Source of the DNA: Cladorhizidae sp. MBARI D1340-BT2
Lineage: Eukaryota > Porifera > Demospongiae > Poecilosclerida > Cladorhizidae
Assembly: GCA_028752905.1 (NCBI GenBank)
Contig: JAQNBH010000005.1
Coordinates: forward strand, 7,605,829-7,669,828
Reading direction: 5' to 3'
Length of the DNA: 64,000 nt
A model generated the notes under the pieces. It saw only the letters and a list, made by a program, of their open reading frames with translations, was not told where the DNA came from and ran no database searches. Positions 11,695 to 21,690 of the stretch are shown here, in pieces; the first letter of the stretch is position 1; each line of letters opens with the position of its first letter. The translations under genes and the position numbers were made by a program.

Positions 11695-11756
<62 letters not shown>

Positions 11757-14700
11757 CAAGATTCTGACTAGTGTCAGGTCACACCTCTACTACAAGATTC
11801 TGACTGTAGTGTTAGGTCACACCTCTACTACAAGATTCTGACTAGTGTCAGGTCACACCTCTACTACAAGATTCTGACTAGTGTCAGGTCACACCTCTAC
11901 TACAAGATTCTGACTGTAGTGTCATGTCACACCTCTACTACAAGATTCTGACTGTAGTGTCAGGTCACACCTCTACTACAAGATTCTGACTGTAGTGTGG
12001 TCACACCTCTACTACAAGATTCTGACTAGTGTCAGGTCACACCTCTACTACAAGATTCTGACTGTAGTGTCAGGTCACACCTCTACTACAAGATTCTGAC
12101 TGGAGTGTCAGGTCACACCTCTACTACAAGATTCTGACTGTAGTGTCAGGTCACACCTCTACTACAAGATTCTGACTGTAGTGTCAGGTCACACCTACTA
12201 CAAGATTCTGACTAGTGTCAGGTCACACCTCTACTACAAGATTCTGACTGGAGTGTCAGGTCACACCTCTACTACAAGATTCTGACTGTAGTGTCAGGTC
12301 ACACCTCTACTACAAGATTCTGACTAGCGTCAGGTCACACCTCTACTACAAGATTCTGACTGTAATGTCAGGTCACACCTCTACTACAAGATTCTGACTG
12401 TAGTGTCAGGTCACACCTCTACTACAAGATTCTGACTGTAGTGTCAGGTCACACCTCTACTACAAGATTCTGACTAGTGTCAGGCCACACCTCTACTACA
12501 AGATTCTGACTAGTGTCAGGTCACACCTCTACTACAAGATTCTGACTGTAGTGTCAGGTCACACCTCTACTACAAGATTCTGACTGTAGTGTCAGGTCAC
12601 ACCTCTACTACAAGATTCTGACTGTAGTGTCAGGTCACACCTCTACTACAAGATTCTGACTAGCGTCAGGTCACACCTCTACTACAAGATTCTGACTGTA
12701 GTGTCGGGTCACACCTCTACTACAAGATTCTGACTAGTGTCAGGTCACACCTCTACTACAAGATTCTGACTAGCGTCAGGTCACACCTCTACTACAAGAT
12801 TCTGACTGTAGTGTCAGGTCACACCTACTACAAGATTCTGACTAGTGTCAGGTCACACCTCTACTACAAGATTCTGACTAGCGTCAGGTCACACCTCTAC
12901 TACAAGATTCTGACTAGTGTCAGGTCACACCTCTACTACAAGATTCTGACTAGCGTCAGGTCACACCTCTACTACAAGATTCTGACTGTAATGTCAGGTC
13001 ACACCTCTACTACAAGATTCTGACTAGTGTCAGGTCACACCTACTACAAGATTCTGACTAGTGTCAGGTCACACCTCTACAAGATTCTGACTGTAGTGTC
13101 AGGTCACACCTCTACTACAAGATTCTGACTAGTGTCAGGTCACACCTCTACTACAAGATTCTGACTGTAATGTCAGGTCACGCCTCTACTACAAGATTCT
13201 GACTGTAGTGTCAGGTCACACCTCTACTACAAGATTCTGACTGTAGTGTCAGGCCACACCTCTACTACAAGATTCTGACTGTAATGTCAGGTCACACCTC
13301 TACTACAAGATTCTGACTGTAGTGTCAGGTCACACCTCTACTACAAGATTCTGACTAGTGTCAGGTCACACCTCTACTACAAGATTCTGACTATAGTGTC
13401 AGGTCACACCTCTACTACAAGATTCTGACTAGTGTCAGGTCACACCTCTACTACAAGATTCTGACTGTAGTGTCAGGTCCTCTACTACAAGATTCTGACT
13501 GTAGTGTCAGGCCACACCTCTACTACAAGATTCTGACTGTAGTGTCAGGTCACACCTCTACTACAAGATTCTGACTAGTGTCAGGTCACACCTCTACTAC
13601 AAGATTCTGACTAGTGTCGGGTCACGCCTCTACTACAAGATTCTGACTGTAGTGTCAGGTCACACCTACTACAAGATTCTGACTAGTGTCAGGTCACACC
13701 TACTACAAGATTCTGACTGTAGTGTCAGGCCACACCTCTACTACAAGATTCTGACTAGTGTCAGGTCACACCTCTACTACAAGATTCTGACTGTAGTGTC
13801 AGGTCACACCTCTACTACAAGATTCTGACTGTAGTGTCATGTCACACCTCTACTACAAGATTCTGACTAGTGTCAGGTCACACCTCTACTACAAGATTCT
13901 GACTGTAGTGTCAGGTCACACCTACTACAAGATTCTGACTAGTGTCAGGTCACACCTCTACTACAAGATTCTGACTGTAGTGTGTCAGGTCACACCTCTA
14001 CTACAAGATTCTGACTTAGTGTCAGGTCACACCTCTACTACAAGATTCTGACTGTAGTGTCAGGCCACACCTCTACTACAAGATTCTGACTGTAGTGTCA
14101 GGCCACACCTCTACTACAAGATTCTGACTGTAGTGTCAGGTCACACCTCTACTACAAGATTCTGACTGTAGTGTCAGGTCACGCCTACTACAAGATTCTG
14201 ACTAGTGTCAGGTCACACCTCTAACTACAAGATTCTGACTAGTGTCAGGTCACACCTCTACTACAAGATTCTGACTGTAGTGTCAGGCCACACCTCTACT
14301 ACAAGATTCTGACTGTAGTGTCAGGTCACACCTACTACAATATTCTGACTGCAGTGTCAGGTCACACCTCTACTACAAGATTCTGACTAGTGTCAGGTCA
14401 CACCTCTACTACAAGATTCTGACTAGTGTCAGGTCACACCTACTACAAGATTCTGACTAGTGTCAGGTCACACCTCTACTACAAGATTCTGACTGGAGTG
14501 TCAGGTCACACCTCTACTACAAGATTCTGACTAGTGTCAGGTCACACCTACTACAAGATTCTGACTAGTGTCAGGTCACACCTCTACTACAAGATTCTGA
14601 CTGTAGTGTCAGGTCACACCTCTACTACAAGATTCTGACTGTAGTGTCAGGCCACACCTCTACTACAAGATTCTGACTGTAGTGTCAGGCCACACCTCTA

Positions 14701-15549
14701 CTTCAAGATTCTGACTAGTGTCAGGTCACACCTCTACTACAAGATTCTGACTGTAGTGTCAGGCCACACCTACTACAAGATTCTGACTGTAGTGTCAGGC
14801 CACACCTCTACTACAAGATTCTGACTGGAGTGTTAGGTCACACCTCTACTACAAGATTCTGACTGTAGTGTCAGGCCACACCTCTACTACAAGATTCTGA
14901 CTAGTGTCAGGTCACACCTCTACTACAAGATTCTGACTGGAGTGTCAGGTCACACCTACTACAAGATTCTGACTGGAGTGTCAGGCCACACCTACTACAA
15001 GATTCTGACTGGAGTGTCAGGTCACACCTACTACAAGATTCTGACTATAGTGTCAGGCCACACCTCTACTACAAGATTCTGACTAGTGTCAGGTCACACC
15101 TCTACTACAAGATTCTGACTGATTCTGACTGTAGTGTCAGGTCACACCTACTACAAGATTCTGACTGGAGTGTCAGGCCACACCTCTACTACAAGATTCT
15201 GACTAGTGTCAGGTCACACCTCTACTACAAGATTCTGACTAGTGTCAGGTCACACCTCTACTACAAGATTCTGACTAGTGTCAGGTCACACCTCTACTAC
15301 AAGATTCTGACTGTAGTGTCAGGTCACACCTCTACTACAAGATTCTGACTATAGTGTCAGGTCACACCTCTACTACAAGATTCTGACTGTAGTGTCAGGT
15401 CACACCTACTACAAGATTCTGACGGTAGTGTCAGGTCACACCTCTACTACAAGATTCTGACTGTAGTGTTAGATACTACAAGATTCTGACTGTAGTGTCA
15501 GGTCACACCTACTACAAGATTCTGACTGTAGTGTCAGGTCACACCTCTA
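11064..15549. repeat. Minisatellite, 36-38 bp unit, inside the reverse transcriptase remnant
   Basis: About 120 copies of a unit with core tctgactgtagtgtcaggtc followed by acacctctactacaagat (38 bp). Common 36 bp forms lack gt in gactgtag or ct in cctctac. Read as gac tgt agt gtc agg tca cac ctc ta, the unit gives SDCSVRSHLY, which fits the FY..SD......LY stretch expected here between the two preserved parts of the reverse transcriptase. Short open frames such as YYKILTVVSGHT are repeat translation. Confidence 0.95.
11695..11754. repeat. (CA)n microsatellite inside a minisatellite unit
   Basis: About 29 ca repeats replace the middle of one unit (ctctaccacaca...cacactacaag). They apparently expanded from its ctacta segment. 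Confidence 0.97.
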
Positions 15550-16110
15550 GCTGTTGTTCTCTCCATCTTGGAGCACTGTTGTGCAATCTGGGATCCTTCA
15601 GCTGGCTCACTCTCAAGAAAATTGCAAGCAGTTCACCGCTTTGCAGCGAAGATGTGCTGGTCTTGCAATGTCTTGCAATGGGAATACACTACACCTTACT
15701 AAACTAAGTTCCCTCTTGTGGAAAGAGAACGAAAGTTGATGCTGTGTCATTGAATTCTATCTGGCTCCTCCATCATTTCCTTCTCTATCTCACCCCACCC
15801 ATCCTCACCCTAACCCCAGAACTCGCCATTCTCTTCCATTACCCCCCCCCCTTTATTCGAACAATTTCGCACCAGTGTCCTTTTCAATTAAAAGTCCTCC
15901 TGGTAATATTGCCAGTGCTCCTTCTCGTTAAGGTTTAAAAAATTCACTGTCCTCTCACCATTTCACTTAAACTTTTAAAATCGTTATTTACCTCTACTTG
16001 TGCTCTTCATCATTTTTTATAAAATTAGTATTGAGTTGCTACTGGTCCACTGGACTGTCCTGCACATTGAACATGTGTGTATATTTATATGTTCAATTGT
16101 AAGACATAGC
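15550..16110 (+). pseudogene. Non-LTR retrotransposon reverse transcriptase, 3' remnant
   Basis: Directly after the array the frame reads AVVLSILEHCCAIWDPSAG, then KLQAVHRFAAKMC, the classic C-terminal region of CR1/Rex-like elements (L...ILEY...VWDP....L...E.VQ..A.R). A stop falls at 15700-15702. ERERKLMLCH and, after frame changes, a PPPFIRT-like piece (about 15840-15870) match the usual RR..L...LYKI and PFARTN landmarks of these tails. The end is vague: at about 16064-16096 attgaacat and atgttcaat can pair as a nine-base stem, which might belong to the element's 3' end. Same strand and order as the 10500-11063 remnant, so one original copy. Confidence 0.8.
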
Positions 16111-16407
16111 AAGAGGAAGATGTTAGTGCGATCCATCTTTCTTCTACACTGACAGCAGAGGGCAAGTATCATTATCTACAGGGCAACCTGACCCCGACTA
16201 CCATTCCAGAGGATGAGAGGAGAGAGGTTTGATCATGGTATCAGCACCGATTTCTCCATCCTAGAAAGGAACGGTTTTAGCACAGGTTGTGAATGTGCAA
16301 TCCATGAAAGATGAATGGCTTCACCAGCTCGACTGTTTTTATAGCTTGGCGGCTGAGACCTGCCAGAGGCTCGAGACTTCGTTAAGGAAGTGCTAAGTTT
16401 AACATGT
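16111..16407. other. Single-copy stretch
   Basis: About 300 bp between the retrotransposon tail and the fold-back element. No gene, RNA or repeat is recognised. Confidence 0.6.
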
Positions 16408-16417
16408 GATATGTTCT
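16408..16417. repeat. Target-site duplication, left copy
   Basis: gatatgttct, identical to 19242-19251 and immediately outside the fold-back element on either side. Ten matching bases at both outer boundaries support insertion by a mobile element. Confidence 0.7.
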
Positions 16418-19241
16418 CAACGAATTCTCAGTTGACATGATAAGTACCACTACTGTCTCGATGATCAACTTCAATTTAATTAGATGTTTCGGCTGGACGC
16501 TGTAGCCTTTTCCTGGTGAATGCTAGAGCATCTAGGCTTCATTCACTCCTGATAAAGGCTAGAGGCATCTAGGCTTCATTCACTCCTGATCAAGGCTAGG
16601 CTTCATCCACTCCTGATAAAGGCTAGAGCATCTAGGCTTCATCCACTCCTGATAAAGGCTAGAGCATCTAGGCTTCATTCACTCCTGATCAAGGCTAGGC
16701 TTCATCCACTCCTGATAAAGGCTAGAGCATCTAGGCTTCATTCACTCTTGATAAAGGCTAGAGCATCTAGGCTTCATTCACTCCTGATAAAGGCTAGAGC
16801 ATCTAGGCTTCATCCACTCCTGATAAAGGCTAGAGCATCTAGGCTTCATCCACTCCTGATAAAGGCTAGAGCATATAGGCTTCATCCACTCCTGATAAAG
16901 GCTAGAGCATCTAGGCTTCATCCACTCCTGATAAAGGCTAGAGCATCTAGGCTTCATTCACTCCTGATAAAGACTAGAGCATCTAGGCTTCATCCACTCC
17001 TGATAAAGGCTAGAGAATCTAGGCTTCATCCACTCCTGATAAAGGCTAGAGCATTTAGGCTTCATTCACTCCTGATAAAGGCTAGAGCATCTAGGCTTCA
17101 TCCACTCCTGATAAAGGCTAGAGCATCTAGGCTTCATCCACTCCTGATAAAGGCTAGAGAATCTAGGCTTCATCCACTCCCGATAAAGGCTAGAGCATCT
17201 AGGCTTCATCCACTCCTGATAAAGGCTAGAGCATCTAGGCTTCATCCACTCCTGATAAAGGCTAGAGCATCTAGGCTTCATTCACTCCTGATAAAGGCTA
17301 GAGCATCTAGGCTTCATCCACTCCTGATAAAGGCTAGAGCATCTAGGCTTCATTCACTCTTGATAAAGGCTAGAGCATCTAGGCTTCATCCACTCCTGAT
17401 AAAGGCTAGAGCATCTAGGCTTCATTCACTCCCGATAAAGGCTAGAGCATCTAGGCTTCATCCACTCCCGATAAAGGCTAGAGCATCTAGGCTTCATCCA
17501 CTCCCGATAAAGGCTAGAGCATCTAGGCTTCATCCACTCCTGATAAAGGCTAGAGCATCTAGGCTTCATCCACTCCTGATAAAGGCTAGAGCATCTAGGC
17601 TTCATCCACTCCTGATAAAGGCTAGAGCATCTAGGCTTCATCCACTCCTGATAAAGGCTAGAGCATCTAGGCTTCATCCACTCCTGATAAAGGCTAGAGC
17701 ATCTAGGCTTCATCCACTCCTGATAAAGGCTAGAGCATCTAGGCTTCATCCACCCCTGATAAAGGCTAGAGCATCTAGGCTTCATCCACTCCTGATAAAG
17801 GCTAGAGCATCTAGGCTTCATCCACTCCTGATAAAGGCTAGAGGCATCTAGGCTTCATCCACTCCTGATAAAGGCTAGAGCATCTAGGCTTCATCCACTC
17901 CTGATAAAGGCTAGAGGCATCTAGGCTTCATCCACTCCTGATAAAGGCTAGAGCATCTAGGCTTCATCCACTCCTGATAAAGGCTAGAGCATCTAGGCTT
18001 CATCCACTCCTGATAAAGGCTAGAGCATCTAGGCTTCATCCACTCTTGATAAAGGCTAGAGCATCTAGGCTTCATCCACTCCTGATAAAGGCTAGAGGCA
18101 TCTAGCTTCATCCACTCCTGATCAAGGCTAGAGCATCTAGGCTTCATCCACTCCTGATAAAGGCTAGAGGCATCTAGCTTCATCCACTCCTGATCAAGGC
18201 TAGAGCATCTAGGCTTCATCCACTCCTGATAAAGGCTAGAGCATCTAGGCTTCATCCACTCCTGATAAAGGCTAGAGCATCTAGGCTTCATCCACTCCTG
18301 ATAAAGGCTAGAGGCATCTAGGCTTCATCCACTCCCGATAAAGGCTAGAGCATCTAGGCTTCATCCACTCCTGATAAAGGCTAGAGCATCTAGGCTTCAT
18401 TCACTCCTGATAAAGGCTAGAGGCATCTAGGCTTCATCCACTCCTGATAAAGGCTAGAGCATCTAGGCTTCATCCACTCCTGATAAAGGCTAGAGCATCT
18501 AGGCTTCATCCACTCCTGATAAAGGCTAGAGCATCTAGGCTTCATCCACTCCTGATAAAGGCTAGAGCATCTAGGCTTCATTCACTCTTGATAAAGGCTA
18601 GAGCATCTAGGCTTCATTTACTCCTGATAAAGGCTAGAGCATCTAGGCTTCATCCACTCCTGATAAAGGCTAGAGGCATCTAGCTTCATCCACTCCTGAT
18701 CAAGGCTAGAGCATCTAGGCTTCATCCACTCCTGATAAAGGCTAGAGCATCTAGGCTTCATCCACTCCTGATAAAGGCTAGAGCATCTAGGCTTCATTCA
18801 CTCCTGATAAAGGCTAGAGGCATCTAGGCTTCATCCACTCCTGATAAAGGCTAGAGCATCTAGGCTTCATCCACTCCTGATAAAGGCTAGAGCATCTAGG
18901 CTTCATCCACTCCTGATAAAGGCTAGAGCATCTAGGCTTCATCCACTCCTGATAAAGGCTAGAGCATCTAGGCTTCATTCACTCTTGATAAAGGCTAGAG
19001 CATCTAGGCTTCATTCACTCCTGATAAAGGCTAGAGCACCTAGGCTTCATCCACTCCTGATAAAGACTAGAGCATCTAGGCTTCATCCACTCCTGATAAA
19101 GGCTAGAGCATCTAGGCTTCATCCACTCCTGATAAAGGCTAGAGCATCTAGGCTTCATCCACTCCTGATAAAGGCTAGAGCATCTAGCCAAAACGTCGAG
19201 TAAGTAAATTGAAGTTGATCATTGAGAAAGTCATTGTACAC
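16418..19241. mobile_element. Fold-back element with internal 36 bp expansion
   Basis: The element is flanked by the 10 bp direct repeat gatatgttct. The left end carries gaattctcagttgacatga, then gatgatcaacttcaattta and a tgtttcggctgg...tgtagcctttt arm (about 16475-16512). The right end (about 19165-19230) carries the inverted counterpart, aaaggctagagcatctagcc, aaaacgtcgagt, then taaattgaagttgatcattg. The start resembles the short copy at 10067. Between the arms lies a tandem array built from the loop and right arm. No protein is encoded. Similar hairpin sequences with tgatgaag and gaaacgtc are, to my knowledge, common in invertebrate repeats and may belong to Penelope-like or other retroelement termini; that is inference. 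Confidence 0.65.
16510..19187. repeat. Minisatellite, 36 bp unit, inside the fold-back element
   Basis: About 74 copies of a unit with core cttcatccactcctgataaa followed by ggctagagcatctagg. Variants include gaggcatctag (37 bp), a g-deleted ctagcttc form and short forms missing the agagcatc part. Within each unit aaggctag and ctaggctt (of the next copy) can pair around agcat with one mismatch. Since 36 is divisible by three, long frames repeat LLIKARASRLHP on plus and MKPRCSSLYQEW on minus; these are not genes. Confidence 0.96.
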
Positions 19242-19251
19242 GATATGTTCT
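19242..19251. repeat. Target-site duplication, right copy
   Basis: gatatgttct, matching 16408-16417. Confidence 0.7.
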
Positions 19252-20137
19252 AAGATTCTGATTGGTCTTACACAACAAATTGGCCGCAAGGGTTGAATCA
19301 AATTCTACCATATCTGTTCTGTTCTGTAAGCTCCGTAGTAGTTGCATTACTTGTTCACAATATAATTCCAGAACGACACAGCGCACGCAACAAATTGCCT
19401 TTATCAAATTGTAAACTGCCTCAAAGTCAAGTGTAAATTGGTCCCATATCTGCAAGTGTTCAGGGGCAGCTGCTCTCTGAGAGGAGGGGGAAGGAGGGGA
19501 GGGGGGGGGGGGGGGGGGGGGGGGAAGGGCATATGTTTGTGGTGAGATGGAGCTCAGTTCTGTATGCTTCACTGCCCACCATCAGTAGGTTACATGCATT
19601 TGCTACTAGTAAAAATGCAATTGTGTGGCGAGCCAGCACCTTCCCAAGCCTCTCGTTCCTGCCTTTATATATGTAGATTATATTGTACATTTAATGTTCT
19701 GGATATGCCGTCAATCTGGAATGCTTTGGGTTTAAACTAATTCGTGTAAAAATATTTCATGTCAGTGTATTTTCGCAGAATTCATGATCTACAAATTAAT
19801 TTTTACTGGCGATGAGACAATATGCAATTGACTTCTGAAGAGAGACCAGCTTAAAAAGCTGTGGATGAGGTTGCTAGGTCACTCTTTAAAGAGGCTGTCA
19901 TGTTTGTAGAGTTGTCTGGGAGCCAACAGTTGAGGGATTGTGATAGAGAGCCGCCTACGCAGTATATAGCTAGCAGTGAAAACAGATTCATCAATATTGG
20001 ATGTGCACTCGCGAAAATCTGAACTCTTGTGAGTGAGATATTTCCAGCATTTCTATAAGCTATAGCTCTCTTCTCTGCTCTGCCAGGTGTGTTAGAATGA
20101 GCTATAACCTTACCCATTTTATTATTATATGTTTTAA
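19252..20137. other. Single-copy stretch with a poly-G tract and one protein-like frame
   Basis: Plain sequence with one G-rich tract, listed separately. On the plus strand a 55-codon open frame (19855-20019, KAVDEVARSLFKEAVMFVEL onward) has protein-like composition but lacks clear splice sites or a start. The minus strand is also open over this interval. I recognise no family for either. Confidence 0.4.
19483..19529 (+). repeat. G-rich tract with 24 consecutive G
   Basis: gaggaggggg, then aaggagggga and 24 G (19501-19524), then aaggg. Able in principle to form G-quadruplexes on the plus strand. On the minus strand it gives a poly-Pro open frame, which is not a gene. Confidence 0.95.
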
Positions 20138-20597
20138 GCTTGTTTTTTGTTTTTGTAGGACTGTGAATTCTTTAATCAAGAACGAAGAGTTTCAGATTTA
20201 TTATGTGTTCTCTACAGGTGCCCCACATAAGCATGGCATGTACCAACAACACAATGAGCTGGCTGGTTGTGCTATGTGAAAATGGCTGTGACTTGTTTTT
20301 AGTTTTTGTAGGACTGTGAATTCTTTAATCAAGAACGAAGAGTTTCAGATTTATTATGTGTTCTCTACAGGTGCCCCACATAAGCATGGCATGTACCAAC
20401 AACACAATGAGCTGGCTGGTTGTGCTATGTGAAAATGGCTGTGACTTGTTTTTAGTTTTTGTAGGACTGTGAATTCTTTAATCAAGAACGAAGAGTTTCA
20501 GATTTATTATGTGTTCTCTACAGGTGCCCCACATAAGCATGGCATGTACCAACAACACAATGAGCTGGCTGGTTGTGCTATGTGAAAATGGCTGTGA
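20138..20597. repeat. 153 bp perfect tandem triplication with an exon-like core
   Basis: Three head-to-tail copies with a period of 153 bp (ggactgtgaattctttaatc at 20158, 20311 and 20464), identical over their shared length. Each copy contains tttttgtag, then 59 nt, then acag followed by gtgccc, the layout of an acceptor, short exon and donor on the plus strand. The 59 nt are open in two frames (SLIKNEEFQIYYVFS or DCEFFNQERRVSDLLCVLY). One frame stays open beyond the would-be donor as GAPHKHGMYQQHNELAGCAM and then stops. No family is recognised. Perfect identity implies a very recent event. Confidence 0.9.
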
Positions 20598-20680
20598 CAG
20601 GAGAATGCTGAAGGGAAGACTAGGCAGAAGCTAACAAGAACGACGTTGAGTGAGGTCATTGGGAAGTACTTGCTCGCTGG
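20594..20680 (+). other. Short protein-like frame, possible terminal exon
   Basis: After gctgtgacag a frame reads ENAEGKTRQKLTRTTLSEVI then GKYLLAG and stops at about 20680. The composition is protein-like, but the acceptor lacks a pyrimidine tract and its phase does not join the exon-like core of the 153 bp repeat. Confidence 0.18.
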
Positions 20681-21072
20681 CTGAGTATTCAGAGCAGTGA
20701 AAGGAAGACCATGCAATGGCTCACAATCATTTCAGTTTTTAGATATTCCTTTATCTGTTTCTGTGCTATTTCTCTATTGCTAGCGTTCTCTCCGAGCTAT
20801 CTGTAGTCGGTTATCTTTCCTCTAAACAGCACATATGTAGACTGTTCTCTTTGGTACTTGCTGTCTGAGAGAGATGCCACCTACAAGTGGCAGGACATTG
20901 AGGAATTGTGTTTCACCTCGCCTGGCTTGATTTAGTTTCTATACCATCTTGACAAATGGTGTATCCACCTCCATAGCTATTGTGAGGGAATTGAGAAGCT
21001 CTGTCGTGATGAAACTCCAGCACCCTAGCCCTGACAATTACTAACTGTGCAGCCCACTGGCATCCGGTGCAG
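20681..21072. other. Single-copy stretch before the 34 bp satellite
   Basis: No gene or element recognised. It includes ttatctttcctc near 20810, which resembles the satellite core but is too short to mean much. Confidence 0.6.
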
Positions 21073-21690
21073 CCAGTTCTCTTTCCTCCATCATTGAATC
21101 TGCCAGCCAGTTCTCTTTCCTCCATCATTGAATCTGCCAGCCAGTTCTCTTTCCTCCATCATTGAATCTGCCAGCCAGTTCTCTTTCCTAATCATTGAAT
21201 CTGCCATCCAATTCTCTTTCCTCCATCATTGAATCTGCCATCCAGTTCTCTTTCCTCCATCATTGAATCTGCCATCCAGTTCTCTTTCCTCCATCATTGA
21301 ATCTGCTAGCCAGTTCTCTTTCTTCGATCTTCGAATCTGCCAGCCAGTTCTCTTTCCTCCATCATTGAATCTGCCAACCAGTTCTCTTTCCTAATCATTG
21401 AATCTGCCAGCCAGTTCTCTTTCCTCCATCATTGAATCTGCCAGCCAGTTCTCTTTCCTCCATCATTGAATCTGCCATCCAGTTCTTTTTCCTCCATCAT
21501 TGAATCTGCCAGCCAGTTCTCTTTCCTCCATCATTGAATCTGCCAGCCAGTTCTCTTTCCTAATCATTGAATCTGCCAGCCAGTTCTCTTTCTTCGATCT
21601 TCGAATCTGCCAGCCAGTTCTTTTTCCTCCATCATTGAATCTGCCATCCAGTTATCTTTCCTCCATCATTGAATCTGCCAGCCAGTTCTC
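21073..21690. repeat. Left edge of the 34 bp satellite, not shared with the large duplications
   Basis: The order of unit variants in the first 600 bp is not found again, and private variants such as ccatccaattctc (about 21204) and gttatctttcc in a different context occur here. From about 21690 (tctttttcttcc, then ctgtttcctcc) the sequence matches 34,540 and 39,016 onward. Confidence 0.75.

Noticed and set aside
16748..17851. A 367-codon frame repeating IKARASRLHPLL
   Set aside because: It is the 36 bp unit translated; the opposite strand is open as well, and indel variants break it at arbitrary points.
16408..19251. Active hammerhead ribozyme array
   Set aside because: The tandem units have ctgataa instead of CUGANGA and lack the GAAA segment entirely. 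Only the terminal unit and the 10 kb copy resemble the core, and both have a changed GAAA position.
19231..19690. Minus-strand frames with poly-Pro
   Set aside because: They run through the poly-C complement of the 24-G tract, overlap each other in different frames, and show no conserved domain.
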